Assembly: GCA_946122785.1 (NCBI GenBank)
Contig: CAMGYJ010000007.1
Span: forward strand, 5,410,909-5,474,908
Reading direction: 5' to 3'
DNA length: 64,000 nucleotides
DNA from: Linum tenue
Taxonomy: Eukaryota > Streptophyta > Magnoliopsida > Malpighiales > Linaceae
The position numbers and the translations under genes were made by a program. Below are positions 49,847 to 60,815 of the stretch, piece after piece. The notes below the pieces were generated by a model, which was not told the origin of the DNA, ran no database searches, and saw only the letters and a list, made by a program, of their open reading frames with translations. The number at the start of each line of letters is the position of its first letter. Positions within the stretch are counted from its first letter, which is position 1.

Positions 49847-51188
49847 CTTCGGTTGCAACGGCTAATAGGGCAACGTTGTCCTTCGTTGTCACGAGAAACT
49901 TGAATATGATGAATGAGGGAGTATGCGACCACCAGCTAGTGTCCCTCCAACAATAGCTAAACGATTCACTATGAGGAATGAGGTTTGCACAATCGGAAAT
50001 CGAGGACAATAATACAAGTGCATATGATATGCCCCCAGATCGGTCGGTCACATTTCAGGGAACTCAGTCACAAGTCACAACAAGTACCAATTGCATATCC
50101 CAATTGCGCAGTAGTAAGAATATGTCCAAATTGTTAGCAAAAAAATATTTGATATTTTCGAAAAATACAGTCCAATGATAAGCTCTCCCAAAATAGTTGC
50201 ATTTTCCATTCCTTGTGATACCATATATTCAGCTATTAATTATGTTGACACAAGTTAATCATTTTAATTGATTAGACTACATAAGAGTTGGCGGATTATA
50301 CGATAGCATGATCTGCGTGTGATGAAACATATTTGATTTAGTGGTCTTTTCACATTTGTATCCCATCATCGTTCCCAAGCAATTACTTTTATCATTTTAT
50401 CGATAACTTTATAATTAAAACCTGCCGATATCATTATTGTTATAAAATATATATTCACTTGCGTGTTTCAGTTTGTTAGCTGGGAGCCTAGGATTATTTT
50501 TATTATTAGCTAATAGCTAGGGTTTCGATTATTTTCCTCTGTATATGTACATTTCATATTTCGTTAGAATTACGAAAGAAGAATAGCAAAACAATTATCT
50601 CTAAAGCCATTGACCATTCGGTCCCCATCTATCCTCCCCCTAACCCTAAGGTCATGGGTCATTCTATCCCTACTATGCTCAATTTTCTCCTCTAAATCTC
50701 CAATCTCCAATTATGTCCATCCCGTCACAATTTTTGCTTCTTCTTCTCAGATCCCTAATTCGATCTATCTACCCAATTCCTAAACCCCTTCTATTATATT
50801 CGATTACCCCTTCTATTATATTCGATTACGAGTAATCACCGGTGCCCGAAATCCATGTTTCTATCACGTGTAGCTATCAAATGTCTGTATATGCCCATCA
50901 TTATACAACTCCATTACATTCTAACCATCACACCCACATTACGTTATGTCTTCAATCTTCATACATTTGGTGAAAGATCTCTCCATACATTTTGGGTTAA
51001 TTAGTAGGTAGGAGGTTAAGGAAAGTTCGTCATCACCACCACCACCATGATTATGCAAATCAAATCACCATAGAGCGAATGATGAGACACTAAATTAATC
51101 TCTAATGGAGTTTGACAAATGACAACTTCCGTGATGTCTTCTCTTCCCCATCTTTTCTCCCACACGTCAATCTCTACACTTTAAATAA
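49847..51188. other. Intergenic, 3' of the transporter gene
   Basis: AT-rich, no gene supported. A 22-bp direct duplication (CCCTTCTATTATATTCGATTA) sits near 50,785-50,830. The last few hundred bases should contain the transporter 3' UTR. Confidence 0.4.
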
Positions 51189-53096
51189 TTAGTCCTCTTG
51201 TCTATCTTTCACTTTCCCCTCCGCCACCGTCATTTCCTGCTCCACCGGCGCCGGCGCCGGCGCCTCCTCCCGGAACCTCTTGTAAATATCACCCCGGTAA
51301 AACTTCCTCGTCCTCGCCACCAGAACCAGCGAAACAAGCGTACCGAACAATGTCACGGCCGTGATTATAACAAAAGCCAGCTTAAAACACTTGGACCCGA
51401 CGCAATTCAGGTCCTGACCCGGTTCCCTGACCCGACCCGACGCCTCGAGCTGCTCCCTCGCCTCCTTGTCGTACAGGTAACCGGTCACCCGGACGTTGAG
51501 CAGGTACGACCCGATCGGGCTGGCCACCGACCCGAAGTTGTAGAGCGTGGAGTAGTACTTCAATCCGAAGATCTCCGATATGATCGCGAACAGGAGCGGC
51601 CACTGGGCCCCGAAGCAGAACCCTGTCACGATCGACGCCGGGTAGAGCCCGCCCGGGACGTCGAACGCGATCAGGAGGTGGCCGAGGCAGGAGAGGAGGA
51701 GGATTAAGGTGAACATCAGGGGTCGCGGGAACCTGTACGCGGTCAGGAGGTGCTCCGACAGGAAACCCGACCCGACCCGGCCCAGGTAGTTCCAGATGCT
51801 GACGAGCGAAACGAACGTGCTGATCGATTTTTTCGGGTAGCCCAGGGCGGTCCCGATCTGGCCGAGGTTGTCGATCACGGTCAGGGTCCCGCCGACGCCG
51901 CAGGTCGTGGCGAGGAACAGGATCAGCATGTCCGGGCTGAACAGGGCCTGCAGGATGGTGAAGTCCTCGCCCCTGCTCGGCGGCCGGAACGCCGTCCTCC
52001 AGCAGGAGGACGACGACGACGTTCCCGCCGCGTCGCCGTGGTCCCCATCCCGGGGGACCACATCAGTGGTGGTGGCAACGATTTTGACCGGTTCGGGTAC
52101 GGGTTTCGGTCCGGTCGGACCGGAGAACCGCGGAATGACTCTTTTGTCCTTCCAGATCTTGTACTCCTCGAGGACGGCGACGGCGAGGGGGAGGAAGAGC
52201 AGGACGAGGACCATGGCGGCGCTGCCGCCGTACTCGCCCCGGTCGAACCGGAACTGCTTCTGGAGGACGATCATGACCATCAGGAACCCGGCGAGGCCGA
52301 GGGAGATGTAGAGGAAGTTGTAGAAGACCCTGATCTCGTCCGGGTGCCGGACCGGCACCTTCATGATCCGGACGGTGGCGAGGAAGGCGAAGGAGACGGC
52401 GGCGGGGAGCCAGGCGATGAGGAGGATGAGTGACCTGGAGTCGTCGCCGTAGAATCCGTGGTAGAGCTGAGTGATGATCGCGCCGCTAAGGCCCACGTAG
52501 CCTTTCAAAATCCCCAAAACGACGCCGCGGCTCTCCGGGAAGTTCTTGACGCACGTGACGAGCGCTCCGGTGTTGGCGAACGACTGGGAGTTCGCGCCCA
52601 CGCAGATGTAGAGGCACATTTGCCACACCTGATTTATAATTTAAAAAAAAAATCGTATCGTATTAGCGGTTTAAACTGTTAGGCAATTTTTAGCGGTCTG
52701 AAAGGGTTTTGAGTTGCGATTTATTTTTTTCGGTACGACTTTTGATAGGATTTTACGAACCTTGACGTGGGTGAGCTTGCCGGTGACGGCGAGCCAGATC
52801 ATGAAGTAGCCGAAGAAGTTGAGGGCGGCGCCGATGGAGAGGACGACCCAGGGCGGGGTGACCTCGTTGATGAGGCCGGAGAGGACGCCGACGTTGCCGC
52901 CGAGGTCCTTGAAGAAGCTGAGGAGGTTGAGGGTGGTCTGGTCGTAGCCGAGGGAGGATTTGACGTCGGGTGAGTAGAGGCTGAACATGTAGGTGGCGCC
53001 GGCGGCGGACATGATGAGGAGGCAGGCGAAGACCATGAACCACCGGCCCTTCACGGTGTGGACGGTCAGGCTCCTCATGTCGCCGGCGGCCACCAT
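51189..53096 (-). CDS. Nodulin-like major facilitator (NFD4-type) transporter
   Basis: Two exons (53096-52761 and 52628-51189) joined as THVK|VWQM give 591 aa, usual for this family. It is a polytopic membrane protein of the plant nodulin-like MFS group; substrates are mostly unknown, so I assign none. The N-terminal half holds the nodulin-like domain: [20 protein letters not shown] (TM1), then [20 protein letters not shown], and [20 protein letters not shown] with the conserved [21 protein letters not shown] cytosolic loop (~300-340, Pro/Ser/Asp-rich) precedes the C-terminal half, with [36 protein letters not shown] and [20 protein letters not shown]. The tail is acidic and charged. Coding sequence is far richer in GC than its surroundings, mainly at third positions. 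The 132-bp intron has clean GT-AG ends. Confidence 0.94.
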
Positions 53097-53170
53097 GGTG
53101 TAATACGTTTTTTATCTCGTTTATTGTTGTCTAGTTGAAAGGTTTGGGAGTTGGGAGTTTGGGTGGAGAT

Positions 53171-53177
53171 TTTTATA
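53171..53177 (-). promoter_or_regulatory. TATA box of the transporter gene
   Basis: TATAAAA on the minus strand about 75 nt upstream of the ATG at 53096, which would give a short 5' UTR of roughly 45 nt. Confidence 0.6.
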
Positions 53178-53266
53178 GAGAGACAAGAAGAGAGCTGAGT
53201 GTGATTAAAAAAAAAAAAAAAGGATCTTCAGCTAGCTGGAGAGGAGAATTTAATGTTAGCTGACTC

Positions 53267-53385
53267 TGATAAATAGTACGAAATAGAGAGAACGATTTTA
53301 CGTGGTTCTTCCTCACAGTGTGTGAGGCTTACATCCACGGGAATAGGAGATTATGTTTCGTACTATTTATCATGGTATCAGAGTC
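53267..53385 (+). mobile_element. Miniature copia/TRIM-type LTR with primer binding site
   Basis: A 106-bp segment (53267-53372) starts TGATAAATAGTACGAAATA and ends with its near-perfect inverse (one mismatch), finishing CA. It is followed at once by TGGTATCAGAGTC, the copia-class primer site complementary to initiator tRNA-Met. This is a 5' LTR plus PBS of a very small element. I found no second LTR downstream, so it is partial or recombined. It lies ~90 bp upstream of the transporter TATA box. Confidence 0.7.
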
Positions 53386-53944
53386 TGGTTACGATCCAGG
53401 GACCTATGGGTTATGGGCCCACCACGCTTGTCATAAACCAGTTGATCCCAATAACTCGAGTTGTTGGGAGAAGGTTATGCTGGATCTTATATCACTTCCT
53501 AATATAGATTTGTAATTATTTTTTATTTTTTTACAATAGTAATTATTACTTTCTATAGTTGTAGGATTACAAATCCGACGCGAACTACTACAACTCATAA
53601 TCCGCAGCGTACTATCCGATCTATGGTGACCCCATAGACATAGTGCATTGTGGATGATAGTGGTCTAACATGTGGTTCGCTAAGAGCGCACAAAAGAGAA
53701 AAAGAGAAGACTTTATTTTTTTCTTCTTCTTCGTCCTTTTGGTGTATTTGGGCATATGGTTGATTCTGGTGAAAGTTAAGTTGAAACAAATAGACCACTA
53801 TTAGTGCCGTGAGGAAGGCAAAATAATTTTGGAGATATTTGTGGGTGTGGGGCTGCCGTTTGGACGTCGGTAGGGAAGGCGAAGTGAGAGTGAAATTGTA
53901 CCGGCGACGTGTAAGGGATAGTGGGCATGTGGGGGAAAGGCTAG

Positions 53945-54165
53945 AATGGAATGGACCTTAAACGGTCTGGTCGGATCGTACCGAATTCAGAAAAAAAATT
54001 ACTGTCTAATAGTGAAAGATATTTTCGGAGCAAAGGATCAGACCAATATTACGTTTCGATTCAGTCTGGTTCGGTTCAGATATCAATTCAGTCCGAAACA
54101 TATTATAGTCTATTTCAAAGGTTCGTTTGCTCCAATACAGACCAAACCGTTGCACACCTCTGCTG
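53945..54165. mobile_element. Probable hAT-like MITE fragment
   Basis: Contains GGTTCGGTTCAGATATC and GGTCTGGTCGG-like repeats and ends CGTTGCACACCTCTG, resembling the end of the hAT MITE at 49586-49838. The left end and target duplication are not clear. Confidence 0.35.
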
Positions 54166-54416
54166 CTGTCAACGGATATGTGGGTTCTTGGAATCAATTC
54201 AACCATAGAATATCTTGTGTAAATTCCAGGTTTTACGTATTTGTTTGCTAAGAGAATAAACTATGATACTTTGTTTGACTCTCATCCCTTCCATTTCAAA
54301 GCATCGCCATGAACGGAAGGAATCCGGTCTTCAAAACAGGAGCCAAGAACCCAATTTTTTATAATATAAAACTAGATGGCCCTATCACAAGACCAAAAAT
54401 GTATATATGGGATCAT

Positions 54417-54472
54417 CGGCGGCGTCGAAGCATATATATGCATACTTTTCGCCGCCGTCGGACTTTAGTCCG
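54417..54472. repeat. Two adjacent hairpin-forming palindromes
   Basis: CGGCGGCG (54417-54424) pairs with CGCCGCCG (54450-54457) around a loop holding the palindrome GCATATATATGC (54430-54441). Directly after, CGGACTTTAGTCCG (54459-54472) forms a second hairpin. The flanks are AT-rich and non-coding. Confidence 0.7.
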
Positions 54473-55533
54473 TCGCCGAACCAATTAAAGCTTTGCGACA
54501 GGTGCTGTCATTGACTGATGACCTTATCGACATCGATGGAGTTCCATTATTAGCAAGCTCTTTGTTTTTAACGTTCTGTCCGACGACCTAGACCCGAAGA
54601 CCCATTTTTGTTTGTTTGCCATGAGATTGGGGAAAAACCAGAAGATTTTCTCGAATAGTTATATAATGATTGAGCTTACTTTGCACTTACAAGTTATCGA
54701 CTTATCGTAATTTGAAGAAAATGGTTGATTACTTCTAATAAACGATCAAAAGAGATTTGTTAAACATTACAAATTTTGTGTATTTTATCATTTTTTTCTC
54801 ATAATATTAAAACACGTTGTGGTGTTTTCTTAATTTGTACTGATAGAATAGTTTCTAATTTAAGAATAAATTTTAATGTAATTTCTGAAAATACACCTCC
54901 TGATGAAATTTCTGGATCTGTAACTATTCACAGTCAACACCAAAAACTCCATGACATCAATTCATTTCTCGAAAATCGTAGCCGGAGAAAGAAGACAAAA
55001 AGGAAATGAGACCGGCGATCGACGCACTATTTTGGCAAGCATTTCTTGATCGCAAGACTTTTCAAACGACGACGACTACTACTTCGTACAACCATTATAA
55101 CTTGAAAAGGACATCCCAACTATGCAGTTCCACACAAAAAATTGTCCCCACAAGAAGATGATAGGGATGAATGCAGATTATTATCTACTGTCATGGGCTA
55201 GTTTTGCCGCGGTAGTTTTTGCAGAAGTAGCTTCTGATTTGAGCAAAGTATTTCTCGGAAAAGACGGACGCGTATTTGACTGATGATATTATTGGACAAA
55301 ACCTGAATTGAATTGCAATAACTTGAACACCTCTTTATGTCAACTGCAGACAGCAGCCAATAACTAAGAACACCACAATCATCTCAGCAGGATTCACATA
55401 TGGAAAACCTAGCGCCGATGCTCAATCCAAACACGCCTACAACAGTACAAAGGGATAGATAACAAGCCTACACTCTTCTGACCACCATAAGCACCTGCTA
55501 CACCGAAGGAAAGCACCTCTCATAGCAATTGTC
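54473..55533. other. Intergenic DNA and RZ1 3' UTR
   Basis: No gene recognised up to ~55,430. The ~100-150 bp before 55,533 should be the 3' UTR of the RZ1-type gene. Confidence 0.4.
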
Positions 55534-58500
55534 TCAGTAGCGGTCGAAGGAACGCCCTCCTCTGCTACTTGGACGGTCGAAAGGTCCTGGCCTATCCCTG
55601 TAGCTCCTCTCGCTGCGTACCGGTCCTGCACTAGCATACCTATCACCGCCTCCTCGTGGCCCTCCATCCCTCTCGTACGCACTGTCTTTGCCGTACCCAT
55701 TCTGACCAAAACGATCTGAGCCACCACCGTACCTGTCACCAACAAAGCGGTCACCAGCTGGAGGGTACCTACATGATTCACAAGTTAAAGGGTCTCAGTT
55801 TCTTTACTGAATCAGTTAGCAACAATGTATTGGCACGTCCAGTTGATCAAATAATCAAAACTTCCTGATCAAATATACCTACAGCAGCAAGAAAATAATA
55901 CACCATTGACTACTGTCGAAATACAAAAACAAACCATATTTAGATGATGACATGAAGGTACCTGTCACCAGCGAAGCGATCGCGGCTCCCATATCTGTCT
56001 CTGCTCTCAAAGCGATCCCTATCAGCATAGCGCCCACCGTCATAGCGGTCATCAATGAATCGGTCACGTTCTCCAAAGCGATCCTCACGATCAGCACCAG
56101 GGCCACCAAACCTTGAGCGTGAAGGGAATGCACTGCCACCACCTCCACGGCCACCTGATGATGGACAATCCCGAGCCCAATGCCCGGGCCGCCCACATTT
56201 GAAGCATTCATCTTGTCCAACAGGCCTATCTCCTCCCCCATAGCGTCCTCCCCTGCCACCAGATGGGTAGCCTCCTCCCTTATAGCGATTGTCAGAGTAG
56301 CCTCCTCCCCTGTAGCCCGGCTCGGCATCTTCACCCATCTTAGGTTGGGCCTTGTTCACAGAAATGGGTCGATCCCCAAACTCCCGTCCATGCATTTCAC
56401 GGATGGCATCTTCCATTCCCCGACGATCAGCAAAGGTTATAAATCCAAACCCCCGGGGACGTCCTGTATCTCTTTCCACCATGATCTACAAGCAATATCA
56501 TCCTTAGCAATTGAAAACTTCACACCAGTGCATGAAAACAGTAACAATTCAACTGGGACATTAGATGATAATGTAAAATCAACAAACTTCAAAACAAACA
56601 TTCTTTTTGACATGCATGAAAGGATTCCATGATTTTTTTTACTTCAATTGAAACCAACTTTACATGACAAAATAAGAATCTCGGCTTTCTACGACGGAGA
56701 CAGGAGGGGGCGGGGGAACTAGCTGGCCATGCATATAGGATGACAGTCTAGAGTACTATTTTCAATTGGCTTGACATGATCCATCAAATATATTGAATTG
56801 TCTGCTTGCATCCAAGTGCATCTAGTTCACAGGGAAATTGCTGCTGATAGCAATAACAAACACAAGAGAGCCTAGAATGTAATCACCAAGCTTTCCAAAA
56901 TGGGTAAGGGAATATGCTTCCAACTTGTAGGCTCCATAACACATAGGAACAGTAAACAGACTCTACCTCTAATGTTTCGGAAGCATTTTATCATAAAGAA
57001 AACAAAAATACCTGCTTCAGATGCAATCACAATAGAAGAAAGCAGATCGCTTACGCTCTCTGCATTATTATAGGACTGGTAACACATCTGAACTTGTTTG
57101 TGGAAAGGTATAAACAGAGAAACTTAAAGATCCTGAAACCATGTCTGTTATCTAAACTAGCGAGCCTCTGGCATCTGTTTCCAACAGAACGTTGATTGAT
57201 AGTTCCGTAACAATGTTGTAGTCAAAAGAAACATCCCAGCTAATCAGTGAATCCCCAAGTAATTATTATGCTCTTCTATGTCATCACATCTCATAGATAC
57301 CCTAAACAATACCATAAAAAATCCCAGTCCTGATATCTTAGATAAACCCATCCAGATGTAACATATGCAACCTCAAACCCTTAACCCCTCAGAATTATTC
57401 ACAGCAAGGCATTTCTACCACTCTCTTCAACATGCAACTCTTCAGAAATGCATTCATTTAACCTTCCTGACACCTTATCATTATTAAGATCACATCCTAA
57501 TCAAGCAACTCCTAGAGAAACAGAATTCAGTGCAGAAGTGCTTCCCGTGCGCCTTTGAAGTTCCATCAGGCAACCAAGAACCTCTTGCATCGAGCAAACA
57601 CGTAAACCCAAACAGAAAACTGACAAACCACAAACACTTCACCACAAAACTGAACATCTAACAAGTTAAAGATCCCACAACTCTCAGCAGTTTCGACAAG
57701 TGACAGCTTGATAACATCTGAAAAGCTGATTACGCCCAAAAAAACTAACAGCTACTTCAGAGACAAATAATGACCAGTAGTCTCCCGAGGTTTCTATCCA
57801 CAGTGTAGGGCTCCTGCAGTCCATATTATAATAATATCCCTGATCGGCCACAAAGATGACAAGGCCCCTACGACTATTCAACACAATTATAATCACCACC
57901 ATATGTCTACAAGAATTTTGAATAGGTATGCAAGATGGGCACATTATAAGAAGACAGCTCCATGGTTTCCATTATCAGCAGGCCACATTTGGTTAGATGG
58001 TAGAAATCAAAGGACCACACAGAAAGAGTTTCAGACGAAGACAACAATAGGTGCCCCGCAATACTAGTGCTTGAGACTGAGACATAGATCAAAACCCCAC
58101 TACTTGATGTCAGTTTTTGGGCGGACTGCCCAACCTGGAGTAGTCTATCAACCATACAATTCTCTTTTGCTGACACATCCCTGAATCAGTTCACTATCAT
58201 GCAGAAGCAGTTCCTACACATCAATGGAATAATATGATTCTTCCAGATGCACTTCCAGACGGCAGCAACAAACCAGAGGGAGACAAAGGAGAACAATAAG
58301 AAGAATGAAAAGCACTAGTGCCTGAAGCTGGCCCCAAAGCATCTCCCCACACTAGAACATCTGACTTCAACGAATGGCAGACACAAGTGGCTCCCTTGCA
58401 TCAGAGACAGTGTAGTGCAATATCACAAACTCACTTAATTGACACGCAAAATCCAACCAAACTTTCTGAAAAGGTCGGATGACTTCATACTGTATTTACT

Positions 58501-59789
58501 ATAACTGAATGCATCAGAGTCAATGGTTCTCTGATGGTCGTTGCAGGAAAGGGCTAAAACGCAATGAGGTCACAGTATGAAGCAATCCTAAAGAGGGGAT
58601 ATGATAAGGATCACTGGACTGTAGCTGAAAGGAAACAATCAAGAAAGGTTATTGACCAAGTCAGCAATTGGCCTGACGCAACTCCCAAGCTTGAGAAGGT
58701 CCAGCACAATCCATGTGAAAACTGACAATTGTTTTGTCCAACTAATACACAACAGAGAACAAAACCGCTTCCATAAGATGAGGACGCGCCGTCACAAACA
58801 CTGAACGTTCTGCTATCAGAGAACATGCAAATCAAATTTCTCGGCGCCTTGTAAGCCATTCAAGGGTGGCACAAACCATATGACACCAGCAAACCTCATA
58901 CTCGGCAATCAAGCTGTACAACTGTCAAACCGCATTTCTTCTTCTAACAGAAACAACACACGTGATGCTCAAATACAACAAACGAAGCTACACAATTTCA
59001 ACTGGCGTCTCTGACTCATGTATCTTGAAACACTATATAACAACTTTCACTTAACCTATCCCAAAGCACTTCAGCAGCTTGATTCAGACAACTGTACCCC
59101 CAAAACTTTTCTCTTATCATACAGCAGCATCAATTCTCAAAACATCATCACGAGAAAGTCCAGATGAAACAACAAAAACAATAAGATGATGAGAGAAGAA
59201 AGGAAAGAGTAAAGAAGTTCAATCAACCATACACACCGAGTTGCAAAGAGCAATGGGTTAGTCAGCAGAGCCATTCGTAGAAGCGAGCTAAAGTATTATG
59301 CGTTCGAAAAAATCAGAAACCACACGGGAATGCCAATACATGGATGTTTTTAGAAACACCCTTCTAACCAGTATGGCCGTTCACAGAAATGACAAGGATC
59401 TCTATAATCCCACAGGAATCAATAAATGCAGTAGCACTAGGATAACTGGGGAGAAAAGGAAGAGAAGATGAATGTTAGCGATAGATATTTCTCGGTACAA
59501 GTCACTAGCACATCTCCTAAAGTTCCTAATTTTATTAACCGCCACGAATTACCCAACATGGGAGCACATAAACTGCATAGTTTCCGCTCTCGTTAAGCTC
59601 ACTTTCACAACAACCGAACTCAAAACTGCGAATCAAGCAAAGCAAGATCAACAAAATCAAGAAAAAGGGAAAGGGCACCTGAGAGTCGATAATCTTGCCG
59701 AAACGGCTGAAGGCGCTCTCGAGCTGGCGTTCAGACGTGTCCCAGCCCAAACCTCCCACGAAAATTCGATAATCTTCCTTGGCAGCCAT
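55534..59789 (-). CDS. RZ1C: RZ1-type glycine-rich RNA-binding protein (RRM + CCHC zinc knuckle)
   Basis: Three coding exons (59789-59679, 56485-55962, 55768-55534) total 870 nt, 289 aa. Plant RZ-1 proteins are nuclear hnRNP-like proteins that bind RNA, act in splicing and interact with SR proteins. The RRM occupies about 7-85, with RNP2 IFVGGL (9-14) and RNP1 RGFGFITF (48-55) split by the first intron. A Gly-rich linker (GGYPSGGRGGRYGGG) leads to a CX2CX4HX4C knuckle, CFKCGRPGHWARDC (131-144). The tail is a long Arg/Asp/Tyr/Gly repeat (DRFxxRDRY type) ending RGGRSFDRY, as in the RZ-1B/RZ-1C branch; I cannot separate B from C with certainty. Intron 1 is unusually long (3,193 bp). Each splice site is GT-AG and frame is kept. 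Confidence 0.94.
56486..59678 (-). other. Large first intron of the RZ1-type gene
   Basis: A 3.2-kb intron splitting the RRM between RNP2 and RNP1. I see no open frame with protein-like features and no transposon ends. Composition is moderate, not strongly AT-rich, unlike the other introns here, which are mostly 75-1,100 bp. Confidence 0.7.
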
Positions 59790-60815
59790 CTCACTCGCCC
59801 TGTCACGTAAACCAGCAACAACCCGTAGCAATCAGAGGAGGAGGCCGATCGATAGTGGAAGCAGAAACCCTAAAAATAGAAATGAGAGAGATGATCCTTC
59901 ACCTTCAGTTCCAATTTGGGTTTTTTTTCTGTTTTCTTTTTTCTTTCACTGTGCGACGTGCGTCCTGCTTGGGAGTTGGGTGCTTGCTTTGCAGTTTGCA
60001 CCTTCTTCTCACGATTCACAGCCCTTTTAAGAGATTGGGCTTTTCCCACCGACCCAGATTGAAGCCCAAAGAATTATTCCCCGAGACAGTCGGTACCTCT
60101 AGATTTTATAATGTAAACTTCAGTACCTAAGCATTTATTTTCTTACCAAAACTCTGCTTCAAAAAGTCTAATTTAGCTACGCAAAGTTTTTTTACTATTA
60201 AAGTTAGTACCTAACTCTTGTGTTATATATTATCCAAAATTGAATACGGTTGAAATTCACGATCCATGTAACCACATCCATAAATCCAATCCATTTACCT
60301 TTTCTAAGAATTAACATTGGTATTTGAGTCTTATGTGAACATCACAATGTCGCTGGACAATTTGTGTTATATAGTTTGTGAAAAATATTCTTCACGTATT
60401 TGAGTGTGAGTGGAGGAAACAGTGGAACATAAACGAGGATGTTTCCACAACATGCTTAATGAGAGCAACACATGTTGTCGTCGATCTTGTAATGGGTTTC
60501 TTTTTGCCTTATCTTGAAAAAAACCCGAAATACTAATATGGGATATTTTTACAACAACTTGTACAGTTGATTATGATATTAAACATTATATTACATTTGT
60601 ACAGTTCATTAAAAAAAATTAGATTACATTCTTACAGCCGTGATGATATTGTTACAACAACTTTATCATCAGTGCTTATTACATAATAATAATGTACAAG
60701 ACTTTTTTTTTTATTTTATTTTATTTTGGTTAGTTAAAACTTACAATGAACTTGTTGGAACATGGCTGGAGATTGGGGAGAATGGAGCTCCCCAAATTTG
60801 TGGGCAGCAGCACTG
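59790..60815. other. RZ1 5' region and intergenic DNA
   Basis: 59,790-60,020 probably holds the 5' UTR and promoter of the RZ1-type gene (T-rich on the plus strand, no clear TATA box). From 60,030 to 60,815 it is AT-rich without a gene; the part near 60,815 should include the 3' UTR of the next gene. Confidence 0.4.

Noticed and set aside
51750..52433. 227-aa plus-strand open frame
   Set aside because: Antisense to exon 2 of the GC-rich transporter gene; Glu/Arg/Asp/Gly-rich as expected from the reverse of GC-rich codons.
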